From contig OZ010587.1 of the NCBI GenBank assembly GCA_963932145.1, forward strand, positions 109,326,199 to 109,390,198: a stretch of DNA of 64,000 bases, given 5' to 3'. This stretch comes from Acanthosepion lycidas (lineage: Eukaryota; Mollusca; Cephalopoda; Sepiida; Sepiidae). How positions within the stretch are numbered: the stretch's first letter is position 1; every line of letters starts with the position of its first letter. Shown in pieces: positions 13,301 through 29,176 of the stretch. The notes under the pieces were generated by a model. That model was not told where the DNA came from. It worked only from the letters and a program-made list of their open reading frames with translations, and did no database searches. A program made the position numbers and the translations under genes.

Positions 13301-15905
13301 TCAAAATTTTCAGTAAAATCATTTGTCATTAGGTAAATAAAGATTTAAATTGAGTTTTCATTATTTTTTTAAATTTTTAACTTTATTACTTTATTTGCTT
13401 TAATCTACATTCTGCTTCCTTTCTCTCCTCCTTTCTTATTCCTTAAGTTACCTTGACTAATATTCTCATCCTTGTTGGTCTCATGACTGCATTTCAACTG
13501 TTACCTTCATTTTTGTGTCGCTCTTCAGGTATCTAATTCACCCAGTAAAAAGGTTTACTACTATAGAGTGTTCTAAAAATTTTTTTTATTTTAAAGTCTT
13601 TGGGTTTTCCTGTGTAAATTATAATTCAATACAATGTAGTTACAAATGAAAAAACAAAGCAAAACAGGAATACCTACAACTGAAAAAAATGTTTTCACTA
13701 GTGTTTTGTGAGTTTACTGAGAAGATTAGGATGTGATCTACACAATATAGCTAGATTATTTGGCAAACTTGGACCTTAATGCCTGCAAAAAAATTCTGTC
13801 AAAAGGATAGTTTTTCTGTTGATGCCACTATTATTTTAACTATCTTCACTTCTTGGCAATGTTTGTTTTGAAAAGCAATGAATAGAAATGTAATAAAACC
13901 TAAAAAATTGAAAGTGGATTCAAACATTTTCTTTTCTTTGAGAACTGACAACAAAAATAATAAACACTATTTATTTATTAGATTGTTTATTGGAATGGTT
14001 GGCAAAACATTGGCTAATTGCCAATTGATTCGAACTTTATAAAATGGTAAATAATTAGGATTTCCTTAGAGTTCACATATTTTTATAATTTATTATAAAT
14101 TTACAAATAAAAAAAATTGTTTACATATTTATTTCTTTATAAATTGGTAAATATATTTTCTTTGAGTTTAAACATTATTTTCTATTTAGATTATGTATGT
14201 GAAGGTATTGATCTCAGTGGTATTGAAGTCATTGAAGCTGATCGTCGATTTATCAAACAAGCAAGGAAAGATGTCGAGGCCCAAGCCCAGAAGATGTTAG
14301 AACAAGGCATGGAAACACAGGTGAATATCTTTTGAATTTGTTTAATAATATGAAGTATCCTCAGTATTGCTGGTTTTTAAGAGAATATATATTCATTCTA
14401 ATTTTCTTGATAAAGCAATACAAATTGAATGTATTTTTACCTCTTTTCATTTCACTTTCTATTTCTTTCTTTTTTGTTTCCCACTGAACGTGTTTGTTAC
14501 ACAGTGTTGTTAGAATAGCATTTGTGGATTATGCTTTATTGTTGTGGTACATTTTGCTGACTCATTCAGTTCTGTTGAAGTACTGGCTACTGTTGGGTGA
14601 CCATGATGGTATTGGGCTGTCCAAATAGATAATTATGCAAACATTAAACCATTAATTATCAAAACATTTATAATGATAAAATAAAGATGGCTAAAGAGAA
14701 ATCATAAGAATTAAAATAAAGTTCAATTTTTTTTAAGAGAAAGACATACTAACACCAAAAGTACAAAGATATGTTATATTCCTTCAGACTCTGTAAAAAA
14801 CTAAAGGATGTTGAAAAAGGGTTGTCTTTACTTGCAAGTCATTGGCATATTCCTTTCCTCTGAACACTTTCTCTGCTAAAACAGTGGTCCACTGATTGGC
14901 CATTAAGTGTCACATGTCATTAGCAAACTTTTTGAGGCTATCATCAACAAGAAGTTTGCTGATCATCTAAATAGAAAAAAACCCTTGAGTGACAAGCAGT
15001 ACAAGTTTTGATCAGCTCAATCCACTGCTGATGTCCTAACTACCATTACTCACAGAATCAGTGAGGCACTAGACAACAAATACATCTCAGTGACCATAGC
15101 ATTAGATATTTCAAAGGTCTTTGACAAGGTTTGGCACAAAGGATTGCTGCTCAAGCTCTGTAGCTATGGATTCACTGTCTTCTCAATAATAAAGTCCTTC
15201 TTAACAAGCAGGTCCCAGAATGTAATTGTTAATGGCCAGTCCCTCAGGGCCCTAGCAATCAATGAAGGCATTCTCAAGGGGTTACTTCTCAGACCAACTC
15301 TCTTTTGACTTTATATAAATAATCTGCCTAAGAGTATACTTTGATCATTTGTAAATATTAGGTTTTGCAAAAATAATGTTGTTTTCTCACATAGTAACAT
15401 ATGTGAGAAAACGACATTATTTTTGCACCAACCTAATATCTATGCAGATGATACAACAGTGTATGGGTGCACCTCCAAGGCTGTAGATTTTGGCAGCTGA
15501 TCTCTCCTTTAATCTATAACAGCTCAGTGTAAGAACTGGCTGGTTACATTCAATGCCTTGAAAAACAAACTAGTTACATTCCACTTTTGTCAATTGAACC
15601 TGTCAAAATGAATAGGTGTTCCCTCACAGAATCCCCATTGTCTTGAGCAATTATTGAGCCTTAAACTCAACCCAAACCTCAAATGGAACTCACACAATCT
15701 ATCTAAATATATTCAAATGAAAACTCAACCTAGACAACATAGTTCTGGTGTGACCAACATATATATTATTTTTTTCTGTTGGAAATAAAATCTCTCAAGG
15801 GTCATTTAAATTTATATATGTTGTTGGTTTTCTGATACACATTAATTGGTGGGGGATTATTTATATATATATATATATATATAGCACACCTTAAAACTAT
15901 GTTTC

Positions 15906-15937
<32 letters not shown>

Positions 15938-18798
15938 CTATTGAATTAAATGTTTTGACAAAGAAGGATTTATATTGAAAACTCTTTTTTGTATAATATG
16001 TGCTTTTTTTGTCATGAGACTATGGACTTAATTGTTGAATTTATATATATATATATATATGTGTATATAAATACTTATACATTATTTATATTTTTTTATA
16101 ATATATATATACATTGCTGTTTGATAAAAGTGACTCAACTTATCCTTTGAATTTGGCTCAACTTTCATTTCATTGGAGAAGAGAATATTCTTCCAGTCTT
16201 CTATGGTGAAATATTTGTAATAGTGAGCCTATTCAAGTCTCTTGGCTTTGCTTATTAGCAGCTTAAACCTTTTGTGTACAAGATTTGTAGCCTTGTTTTA
16301 ACAGTCACTGATGGACTGTTGAAGAGGCAAGACTAACACCTTGCTCTTCACTTAGACTGGCTGCAATTTTTTGGCTAGTTATAGTCCTATTCTTCGCAAC
16401 TTCTCTCTTGATTACCCTGCCAGTTCTATCATCAATCTTTTTCTTTCGTCCCCTTGTTTCCGTCCTTGGAGCAGGAGTAGCATCATTATGTGCCCTAAGC
16501 ACTTGAGAGACAGTTGATTGCGAGGTTATAGCAATTTCTGTAATTTCTCTTGTAGTCTTGCCTGCTTTTGAGAGGGCAATAATATCATGCCTTAAGTGGT
16601 TCTGATGCATGTTTGTACCCTTTCATCTGGTTAGTGTCTTGAGTGACTATTTCAAGCTGTTTTTATACTGTATGAGGCTTTCTGGAATATTCTGGATTTA
16701 ATTTAAGCTGTTCTAGAATTCTCTAGAATATTGTTCTGAGTGTATTGTAAAATAGTTTTCAATATTTTGTCAAAAGCTGTTTAAATTTACCAGTTTAATC
16801 CTTAGAATGCGATATCTGAGTCACTTTTTTTGCACAGAGTTTTTTCCCCGAATCTCATTTATATCCAAATTTATAATTATCAATAGAGTACCTTAGGGTG
16901 AATAAACTTTTTTCCTAGGTGGTCGGGAAGGAGTTTTTATATTAGTAAGATTAAAAATAATTTCAACCCCAAAAACAATAGACAAAAAATATTTTTAGTA
17001 AAAAAAAATCAGGTGAGTCACTTTTATTAAACAGCACTGTATATATATATATGTATATTATTAAAGCTCCTCTTTATGATTTCTTTTCTTCTTTACAGAA
17101 CCAGAGCCAAGTAGCAACATCTTTACAGGTGTTTTATAACTTAAACAGCCTCTCATACACAGTGAACAAAGTGATCTCCAATTGTCGTGAAACGCTTCAT
17201 AAGAATGTGAAAAATTGTTTGAATTTGCAGCTACTATCTCAACAAATTCCATCCCATGGCAAAGGTTAGTCAAGGTTTTAGAATCAAATCATAACTTTTT
17301 TTTGTTTCTTATTAATTCAATGAAAAATTTATCAAGAAACGTTTTTTAAATTTTAAAAGTTTTAATTATATAGAAATTTGTTATCCTTTTTTGTTTGACA
17401 CTTTTTACTGTGGCAATAAAATGCTTTTGTTGCTCTTTTCTGTCACTGAATATTCTGACAAAATAAAATTTGAATTAAATTTATTCCCAAAGTGTTTCTG
17501 GAAAAATATTAATGATTTTGATTGTTATATTTTTGACTTCAATCTTATCTCTCCACTTTTTAATATATGCAATAAGAGTTAAAGTTTACGCCACTTTGTT
17601 TCTTTTGCTGAGCAGGTGGGCCAGGTCGTGCTGCTATGCCTGTTACTGGAAATACTGCTGCTTACAGAGCATCTTTATGGACAAACATGGAGAAACTGAT
17701 GGACAATATCTATGCAGCTTGTGCACAGGTGTGTACCACTCTTTCTATGGCCCTTTTTTTTTTTAATATGACCTTGATTCATCAATTACATTTCTTTTTA
17801 ATTGACTGGGAAACTTTGAAGTAATGGAATAATTTCTAATAAACCAATTAGTAAGCTTATAATATTTTTTTTATCTATGATTTAATGATTCCATAATTAC
17901 TGAAAGAAATAATAAAGCAAGATTGGAAAATTGACTACTTTTTTTTTCCAATGTCTAAACTTATTCTTTGGAAATTTAACTACATCTAAAAAGTGCATCA
18001 AAGTTTGGCAAACATGGATAAACATACATGAAATAAGATGGAGTGTCAAAAGGATGATTTTTCCTTAACACTGATATTATTTTAACTACCTTTACTCCTT
18101 GGCAATGTTTATTGTTTTAAAAAGCGATGAATAGATTTGTCATAAAGCCTAAACGTATGAAAGCAAATTTATACACTTTTTTGTCTTTGAGAATTGACAA
18201 CAAAAATAATAAACACTATTTATTTATTAAAGTTTTTATTTACACTATTTATTATATTGTTTATTGGAATGGTTGGCAAAACATCGGATAATTGCCAATG
18301 GATTTGAACTTTATAAAATTGTAAATAATAAGGATTTCCTTACAGTTCATATATTTTAATAGTTTAGTAAATGTTTATAAATTTATGAATAAAAGTTGTT
18401 TTTACATTTATTTCTTTGTAAATTGGTAAATGATAAAATATTGCATTGCATTAGTTTTAATTGTATTGGTTTTCAGAATGTTGTAAATATAAAATTATTC
18501 TTGTAAATAAATAATTTAATGAATAAATAGCATTTAATATTTTTATTGTAAATTTTCAAGAATAAAAAAAATGTATAAATTCACTTTCATCATATGTTTA
18601 GGCTTTAATACAATTCTAATCATCGGTTTTTAAAACAATAAACATTGCTGAAGAGTGAAGGTAGTTAAAAAAGCAGTGTCCTTTTGACAGTTTGTTTTAT
18701 TGTGGGCATGTTTATTCATGTTTGCCCAAACTACTATGTGGAATTTTTAATACAATGTTTGCTTTACTGATTATTAGGTTTTGTTCAAGTTCTCAGCA

Positions 18799-18832
<34 letters not shown>

Positions 18833-21800
18833 AAGATGTGTCACTGGGAACTTTTGCATATATCTAATAATTTATAAAACTATCAAGATCAAAGGCATTA
18901 TTGAGTGAAAAGCAGTTTTAGAATGAAAAATGTGATTCATAGGAAAAGATACAAGATAATTATAAAAGCAGGCACTATATCCGCAAATTGTGCAACTGAC
19001 AATTTCATGTTTTAAAAATTTGTTATTGTGCGTTTTTTTCATTCTGACACATCCCCATGTGTGGCCTATTCTACTAGGGGGAGGGATGTTTTTATTAAGT
19101 CACCATTTTTAGATTGGTACCAACCAGGGTGAGAAAACCCAGTCTGCTCTAATATTTAATCTATAGATATTCAACAAGATCTTTCATTCTTAGATATTCA
19201 GCAAGAAAAGTTATGACATTGATCTTTATAATAGGCTTGACTTTAAATATGATCTGACCTTTCTATATAAAAATCTAATCTGATAAGTCAAAATAGAAGC
19301 CAAATTGAAAAGAATAATAACATTAATGCCCTACTGATCTTTACTGTCATCCAGTGTGACATCATATTGTTTTTAAATGAATATATCTGCATACACATAT
19401 GAAAAGATGAAGTTTGTGTGAGATAAAACAATGCTTCGATCAAGTTGTTTTTATAAGATAAAAAAAATGAAAAAAAAATCCTTTGGGAATTTTAAAATAA
19501 TATTCCTACAATTTGATTTGTTTCTTTTATGTTGTTTTTTACTTAGGTACTTACTATGTGTCAAATTGAAATAAACCGATGTGTTTTTCTATAAGTCTCC
19601 AAACAAATAATTGTCATTTACTTTGGGTTATGCATGAAAAATAATTGTCAAAACATTATTTCTTTGTTTTTTTTCATTAGTGAACAAGAATAAAATTAAA
19701 ATAGTTCTATATTTTGATTAAACATTTAAAAATAATTCTCATGAGTAAATGTTTTTAACTCTTATTTTTTTTATCTTCATTTCAGATACAACATTTGCAG
19801 AAAGTCCTTGTGAAAAAACGAGACCCAGTCACTCATATTTGCTTCATTGAAGAACTTTCTAAGGTTTGTTATAACCACTGACCTCTCATTACCTTAATAT
19901 ACAAGAATTGTAGATATGTTAATAAATGTATGTAACTTTATTAAAATTACAATAAGACAATATTTACTTAACACTTTTTTTGCCTTCTCTTTCAACCAAT
20001 TTTTTATACCTTTCCTTCTGCTACATGTACTACCATGGCTTTCAAGAGACTTTCAATCTATCTACCATTTTAAATACATTTCCTCATTCTTCTAGTATAT
20101 TTTTCCTTTGTTCTCTTTAAATGCTTTAATTAATAGGAATTTTTTTTTTTTATAGCATTTGTTTGTAAATTTTATTCCCATTTAATAATTAGATCTTACT
20201 AATTGGATAAAATATAAGAGTTTGTTTGTGTGCGTGTCATAGTAAGCCATTTTGAACCCCTGGATTAAACTAAAATAATTCATCTTTTGCTCTCTTTCTA
20301 TTAAATATCAGCTATATATGTTCTGTCTCTCTTGATACCTAGGGGACCAACTGCAGAGCAGTATTCTTAATTGAATATTTTATGGCTTATCAACCTTTTG
20401 CAGGTTAATTAAAGGCAGAAAAAATTTTTAGAGTGTAAGAATCATTTTGGAGATAATAAGGATTTATTGATACAAGTCCTACTAATTAACCCATAGTTGG
20501 GGGAGAAGAGGTGAATTTATACTTTTCCCAATGGTATTTGTGTGTAAGTGAGTGTAACAAACTTGGTTATCTGATTTCCAATTTCAAGGCATTATCTGTT
20601 ACACCACCCACACATTGAAGCTTACAGAACCTGGTATTTGAAGGTGATCACCCATCTAGGTACTGACCAGGCTTTGCTGATTGTACAAGAACCAATGTTT
20701 CAATGTGATATGACCGTAAGCCACTGTAGAGCAGTAACCAGCTAGATAGTAACACATGATGTTACGTTATTGTAGCCTTGCATCCGATTAGCCTAAAACT
20801 ATCTACATATACTCCAACAATATTGTATCAGTTTCCCTTCATTAATAGATTCCACTCTGTCTAAATTTCTGAAATGAGGTATTGTAACTCCAGTTGATAT
20901 ATATCAGAATCCTTTATTTAGTCCACGGGGGTAGATTGATCTAATTCCACGTGCCATGCCTTTTTTGAATATCTCTGTTTCAGTTAATTACCTTTAGTAA
21001 CTCAACTCTCCAAGTTTTTTGTTCCCTTTGATGTGACGAGGTATTGAACTCACAACTCTTTGGGTCAAGTCACTTTTGGATTACTCAACCAACACTTTTA
21101 TCCATGTGGCCACAGCAGAGGGAACAAAAAAACTGACATCCAAAAAAGGCATGGCATGTGCAATTAGAACAATCTATCTCTGTGGTCTAAATAAAAGGTT
21201 TCGTTCGAATTTTTCCAACATATATCACCTGAAGAAAGCCAGAGCGTACAACGGCTGAAACATCATGAATATGGCAATAAAGATGAGGACAACAGTCCAA
21301 ATAATGTAAATAGTGTAAATAAATTCCACTCTGGATTGTTAGTGTCATAAAATCCAAAAAGTCTTTTTCACTTTAATTTTCTTACTGGTATCTGCTGATG
21401 ACTTTGTGCTAAATTGTATCAGAACACGATAGTCTACATGGCATTATTTGTAGCTTTAACATTTTCCACTCATGGCAACGGAATTTCCTACTTTTTAACT
21501 CCTTTGTCTTTTGAACCTGAAAGTTTTCAGACTTTTTTTTTTTTCATTGAAATTTTTAATAAATATTTTTTAAATAGCTTAAGTTAGTTTGTTTTTTAAA
21601 TATTTTCCAGAATTCACCTGAACCAATCAATATTATGCAGGAATTCTGGGAAAATGTTACCAACATTTTAACAGAAGAATTTACAACAGCTGCAAATGGT
21701 ACAGTAACAAAAATTTATGATTTTCTTTTTCTTGGCTAAATTAATGCCTATGTTCTAAATATCCCTAATGACAGAATAAGTTTGAAGTATTTACAATAAA

Positions 21801-23590
21801 ATTTATTTGGTAATTTTATTCTGTCACATTTACTTTAACATTAAAGATAACAAATAGAAATTTATTCTGATAATAATGTATATTAAAGGTGGTCAATAAC
21901 CTAGAAACTAATTACAATAAACTTCAGTTGTTTCAAGAGTTACAAAATGAACAAACTTTTTATATCCTTTCTTATTACAGACACATTTTGTTATAAAACA
22001 TTTTATATAAATTGTAAAATTTATAATGTTTGCCAGCACATGATGAGCCAGCATGATAAGAAATGTTCATATATTGTACCCTTAAACAGACTTGGGGAAG
22101 GTGTGTATCCAAATTGAAAGGCTGATATAAATCTGCTCACAATCTTTAAGACAATTTGTATTTCAGCAGAACAAAAGGAGATTGACAAAAATAAAAGGTG
22201 GAGGCAACTATGAGACATTTTTTTATTGATAATTGTTTCATAATTCCCCACTTTTATTTATAAGCTTCTTAAATTTTAAATTTTTAATAAAGTCTTGTAT
22301 AGCTTTAAACAACTCTCTTTTTGTTTTGTTTTTACTTACTTTGAACAGAAATTAATACTTTTAGTTTAAGAAATCAAATATCCAAATAGCTTTGCTATTT
22401 TAACAAAATTTGGATCAGTAAGAACAGAAAACATGAATAAAAAAATATATGAATAAAAATTATCCAAAATTTATTGAAGGTAAGTAGAAATTCTGCATTT
22501 TCAATCCTTTTTCTTTTCTCTTCACATCCTGGGTATGACTATAAACTATATCCGCTTCCTGGGTATGATGATAACCTACATCCGCGTCCTGGGTACGGCG
22601 ATAAACTACATCCAACAGCAAGGCCTCAGATAATGTTTTCAGAAAAATAATGTTGCCAGTTATACGTTTTTGAAACAATAATATTGCCAGCTATGCATTT
22701 TTGAAACCATAATGTTGCCAGCTATACGTTTTTGAACGTCCTGGGTATGACGATAAACTACATCCGCGTCCTGGGTATGGTGATAAACTACATCCAACAG
22801 CAAGGCCTCAGATAATGTTTTCGGAAAAATAATGTTGCCAGCTATGCATTTTTGAAACAATAATGTTGCCAGCTATACGTTTTTGAAACAATAATGTTGC
22901 CAGCTATACGTTTTTTGTTAAAAATAATGTTGCCAGCTATCTGTTTTTGGAACCATAATGTTGCCAGCTATGCATTTTTTGAAACAATAATGTTGCCAGC
23001 TATGCATTTTTTGAAACAATAATGTTGCCAGCTATGCGTTTTTTGAAACAATAATGTTGCCAGCTATACGTTTTTGAAACAATAATGTTGCCAGCTATAC
23101 GTTTTTTATTCCATACAAAATAGGCATTTAAAATTCATATAAACTAGATTTGGCATTAAATAACCCACAGTGGTTGATATGCCATAAAACCCAAACAAAC
23201 AAACAAACAATCTTTTCTCTTCTTATGTCTTTTATTCCAGAATCTTCATTTTTGAAGCAAGCCTTTGAAGGTGAATATCCAAAACTCTTACGCCTCTACA
23301 ATGATTTATGGAAACGTCTTCGACAGTTTAATGTCACAAGCAATACAACTGCTACTGTCAGCCTTACAGATTTAGTCATGGCAGACTCTACAGAAGAAGA
23401 TTTCTTCAGTCAAAAAACTTCTAATAAAACTGGTTATGAGTAAGTAAGAATTATTGTCTAACTCAAGAATACCAGATGATTTTCAATATCCTGGATTGTC
23501 CACTGTTCTCTGCAATTCTTTGAGTAAAACCAGTGTTTTCAACATACTTCTAATATTCTTTCACTTGTGGGATATACATACATACATATA

Positions 23591-23660
<70 letters not shown>

Positions 23661-26600
23661 GTATTTAGGCAGCAATCCTTCATTTATGCATGTTTCATTA
23701 AAAATGACAGACAAGGTACTATGGTTAAGTTTTTTATTTAATTTTTTTTTTCTTGTGGTCGCACAAGAGCTTTCTTTCTTTTTCTTCTGTAGAACATTTG
23801 GACAGTTTCTACAGACTCTGTTTCCAAAAAGAAAGCTCTTGTGCGAACACAAGAAAATTAAATAAAAAGCTTAATAATAGTACCTTGCTTGTCATTTTTA
23901 ATGAAACATATTATGATTTTTTTATCATTATTTTTTACCATGGTTTTCTTTTTATCATTAATTTTTTTCTTTAATTCCTTTATCATCCTTTTACTTTATT
24001 TATTTTTTTATTATTCTTTTAATTATTTATTGTGTTATTTTTTTAATTATTAATTTTTTTAATTATTATTAGATTTTACTGTTTTGCACATAGATATATT
24101 TTAAAATTTTTTTTAAAAATCTTCATAAATTTTTTTTATTTTTTGTTATTATTTTTTCTTTATATAAACAATCTAATTATGATTTATTGATCTTGTATTA
24201 TTTGCTAGCATATTTTTGGTAATTTTTTTTAAAAAGAAAAAATATATTTTTTGTTTTTGTTTTATAACTAATAATTTATTATTTTCTTTTTAAATTGTTT
24301 AATCTCGGTGTCCTTGACTTTGGATTTAAAACTTAAAATCTAGGTCAAGGTTGTATTAATCATTTTCATTTAAGCCAGATAATATCTACCTCTCCCTTCC
24401 ACCATACTCTGGTGGTTGGGTTAACTTTATATCTAAAAATGTCAGTTTAGTAACATCTGGATGAAATAGCTATTCTTTTGAGGTCATTTTGGATTTCTCT
24501 ATTATGTAACTAAGATATAATATTGATCCCGGCTTGATACAATTGGATGTGTAGCCACACTGATGAGCAGTCAAACAGCAAATCAGTCTGTCTGTGGATG
24601 ACAATATATATGTGTGTATGTACGTATATATATATATATATTCTCACTCTAGCAGAAGTGAAGAGACCAACACTTAATCAGCATGCTTATATCTCAATGT
24701 TTATTTCACTGAATTCTCATCCCTAAGTGTTTTCCAAGAAAATCAAAAAACAAAATTCAAAAACCATTTTCAATTGCATAAATCTTTATTTCAATCTTGT
24801 TATTCAGCCATACAGGGTGCAATAGGTAAACTCTTACCATTTTATATTTTTAATTTTGCACATGCATGTTGTTTCTTTTTGATTTTATTGATTGCACAGT
24901 ATAGTAGGGTCAGTTGGGCACCATCTATGGGAAAAAGAGCACTATGACACAATTCACTCCACCAGAAATTTGGAGCATGCTGTATTGCTTGGGATTTGTA
25001 CCAGAAGCTCGAATACAAACATTTCAGAGTATTTGGATGTCAATCTGAGGACAGTACAGAGGATTCAGAAATAGTTGGATGAGTCTAATGGTGATTACGA
25101 AGATATGGCAGCATGGAAAACTCACTCTGATCGTTCTGATAAGAAAAGAACTTCCAAATTTGTTGGTGAGGGCCTCAGACTCAACACGGAGGCCTACATA
25201 AAGTGCCTTGAGTAGATAGTGCTATCCTGGGTCAAGAGGGTGGCTGCTAGAAAACCCTATGTCTGCCACACAAGCAGGAGCACCCTGTCATGGCTGACAT
25301 AATTTCTGTGACCACATCATCCTTACACCTGACCAGCAAACTTCCCAGACTGCAACCCCCTTGATTATTATGTATGGGGCACAGTTAAGCGAGAGAGCAA
25401 CAAAACTCCTTATGACACCAAAGATGAACTGAAGGCAAGGATTAAGGCAGCATTCACCAAATTAAACAAGTTATCATCCAGTAGACTTACAGGAGATTCT
25501 GAAATTGTCTGGAGGCCATGGTTGGAGCCAATAGCGATTTTATTGAATAAATTTACTCTTTAGTATTTCAAGATATTTTTGTTTAATTTTGGTAAATATA
25601 TCTGTTAAAATGAAATATCAGTGTTATTTTCATGTTTATGTCATTTAGATGACAATTTATCCATCGCACTCTGTATATTGCAATACTTGGATGTTGCTGT
25701 TCACAATTAACCAAACTCTTTTCTTTTATTCTTGTTTCATAGAACTTCATATATGATGTTATGTTGTTTTTTTTTTTTATAAGCAACTTAGGATTAGTAA
25801 TCAAGTTGCTTAATTTTGCAGAAAAATTAGGACTCCACTAGCTTAATTGTTTGTTCTAATAAATAGAAAAGAAAAACATTACTAAATAACTAAACTGGTA
25901 GAATTGGTAGAATTCTTGAATACAATATAAAATAATGTATTTAGTAACTTTTTTTTTAGTTGCTTAAGCTGCACTATGTCAAAAGTGTAGTAAAAATTTA
26001 GTTAAATTTGTATACAGTGCTTATAAACAAAAAATTGTCTTTTAAATATATTTAAAAAAATCATAATCCCCTCCAGTCTTTTGAACAGAAGTAGAGGTTT
26101 ATCCCTTGTTTCCTGTTTAGGATTGGGTTTCTGGTTCCTTCTAAAGTCTACTTCAGCTCTATACTCCTAACACTTGTCCTTTCTTATGCTAATACAACTC
26201 CACACAGTAACTCTCTACCTTGAGTGGCTCTTGAACCTTGTATTGGGTGAACTTTAATATAACAACAAAAAAATCTTACAAAAATACTTGGTTCACAAAT
26301 CATCAATTGTTTTTAAATAAGTCATTTCTTATATAGTTTGTCCTGTAGTTTTTGTGATACTGCTTACAAATCAATCCTTGCAGTTTAATTTACAATACTG
26401 CAGGCCACGTGTACACATTTTTAAATGAAAGTATAAAAAGATTTTATGTACTCAAAATGACATTTTACCTTTCCATCTTTTTATAATATTATTTAAATTA
26501 TATAAAAATACATAATGTTTTACAAAATTTCTCTAATATATCACTGGAGCATTGATCTTTTTAATGAAACATTAAATATTTTAATATAATTTTCTACTCC

Positions 26601-29126
26601 TGCTTGTCAATAATTGATACATTTAGTATATGAAATGTGTGTGTGTGTGTGCAAAGAGAATAAACAGTGGTAGTATTTTGTTTTTTAATTTAACCTCAAA
26701 TATTACAATATCAATAAGAAGTGAAAACAATTAGGGTTAAATAAAGCAATGTTTTCTTCTATTTTTAGCATTTTGGATTGATTCTTTGTTTAAAAATTAT
26801 CAGCATCAGATTTCTGTTGGCTTCTATAAATGTATTAAAAAAAATTATTTAAATACAGAGTTTGCTAAAAAAATCTATACACACATCAGTAAAGGAAATG
26901 CTTATATAGATATTGGAATACTAAATTTATTCAGACATCACAAAATTAATACAAGTTAACTTTGGTTTCTACAATCACAAGAGATGCTCAAAATGGTGGT
27001 CTTTAGCTTCCAGACATTTATTAATACAGTGAACTACTACTTGGGCAACATTGGCTAAAATGTCCAGTGGGACACTGCATATACATTTTCAATGTCTTGT
27101 CTAAGGGCCACCAATGTAGTCTGTTTTCTGTGATCTGCAACACTCTTAAGGACTTGTTCATGCTTCAGCCATGAGAGCAATGCCATCTATTGAGAAAATA
27201 CTACAGTAAAGAGTGTTATTGCAATTTGATAAAACTACAAAAGACAAGTTTTCCTTTCTTGAAGTGTGTATAAATTTTGAAAAAAGAAATTTGTTTTGAT
27301 CCTGATTTGAACTGTTTCCATTTTTTTTCTTTTTTCAGCTCTGAGAAGGCTCTAAGGGACACCCTGGCAGGTTTTGAGACAGCTTATCTTTCTCGTTCAC
27401 TGTCTCGCCTGTTTGACCCTATTAACCTTGTGTTTACCAGTGGATCCCTGAACCCTCCAACCAGTGAAGAAGTTGATAGTATTGTCAAGACTATTTCCAG
27501 GTGAGAAATACCTTTTTATTGTAACAATATGAGTGAAGACAAAATAAAAATTCTTATCTTCAGCCATGTTTTTAATTTCTGTCTGAAATTCCGGAATGAA
27601 GAGTTATTATTATTTACACTGTTTGCATTCGGATTACTGTCCTTGTCTTTGTTGTTGTTATCACAATGTTTTGGTTGTGCCCTCCAGCCTTCATCAGGTG
27701 CATATCAATCTGGTAACCTACAGGGAATTATGTACTGAACACTTTATTTAATCTACAGAGCTAGACTGTTCATGCCTAGGGATATGTTGTCTAAGTCTTA
27801 TTTTTGTACTGCTCAGTTATAGCTCGCCCATTTCACCAGAGAGAATTGTCCTATGGGACAACAATAGCCTAATGGATTAAAGCATTGGTTTGTGAATTTG
27901 GTGATGTCATCATTGTTCAGTTCATGGTTAGTGCATACTTGGACTTAGTGGAAATGGGTGAGCAATAACTAAGTAGTACTAAAAATAAGAATTAGACCAG
28001 ATGAGACATCCCAAGACATGGACAGTGGAACGAGAACAGTCTACTCCCGTATATTAAATAGAGTTTCAGCTCAGAATTACCTGTAGGTTAACTGGATCAA
28101 CATATCCCTGCTGAAGGCCATAGAGCACAATAGCTGAAACATGATCTGAACAATGATGAGCACATGTTTTTCATGTTTGTTTAGCTATATAAAAATACAT
28201 AAGAGATATAAAAATAATGTTAACTTCTGTTTGCCTTAAAATTCTTGTCTGTCTTTTTTTTCTCAATCAGTTTTCTGATTATTTTCTCATCATTTAAAAT
28301 AATGCTTTTAATAAAACAATAAACTGGAACTTTTTCTGTTCATGACCTATTAAAAGGTGCATTTTTTACTAATATCTTCATATACTTGATACACATTGTT
28401 TTGGTTAATTCATTCTTCAATTTTTTTCATCATCATCCCTCCCTTGACAAGCTGTGGTCACTGCACAGCTGGACACCTAACCAGTCCACTCTACATATCT
28501 AGGTTGAAAACTGGATAGGTATTCATTCATACATAGTATGTCTTGGGGAAATGGACCTGGCAGAGCCCATCTCTCTCTGAGTCAAACTACAACTTCCAAC
28601 TTGAAAGCTCACTTTAGTCATGGACACATGGGTGTTAATTCCATTGCGTGGGGGGTAACCTTTGCACTGTCCATTGACTTCAGTGACACTGTGTCTTCGC
28701 TACATTTGTTGCCTATGGAGCCCATTGTGCAAACTGGCTGTTGACTCTACAGGAAGGTTCATCTGTTCATTGACAGGTCTTTCTAGGTGTCTAATCACAC
28801 TCCTCACCAGAAAAGTGTAGTCGCTGGTGACTGGACCATGCGACAGTTAATAGTGGGTAGCAGGCTACAAGTAACATAAGCAGAGTGACTTGACATAACG
28901 TTTTTTGTATATATTCTAAAATACAGAAGGTAGGAAACTGCTCTTCTTTTTTCTTTTGCTTTTTTCCCCACCATGCCCCCCAAAAATGATAGTCACTAGT
29001 ATACCAGCCAAACTAATCTATTTCAGCATACCATTATCAAAGTGTTCCCAAAATATACTTTATTAAGCTTAAAAAAAATATATAATGTTGAAATTTGCCC
29101 TTGATAGATTTTCCTCTTTTCTCATG

Positions 29127-29176
<50 letters not shown>

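Noticed and set aside
22460..22860. Two frames with repeated histidine/threonine units on the minus strand
   Set aside because: Translation of the composite minisatellite; no independent protein support.
24555..24600. Hammerhead ribozyme at CTGATGAGCAGTCAAACAGC
   Set aside because: Matches the first core box but lacks a proper stem II and the GAAA box.
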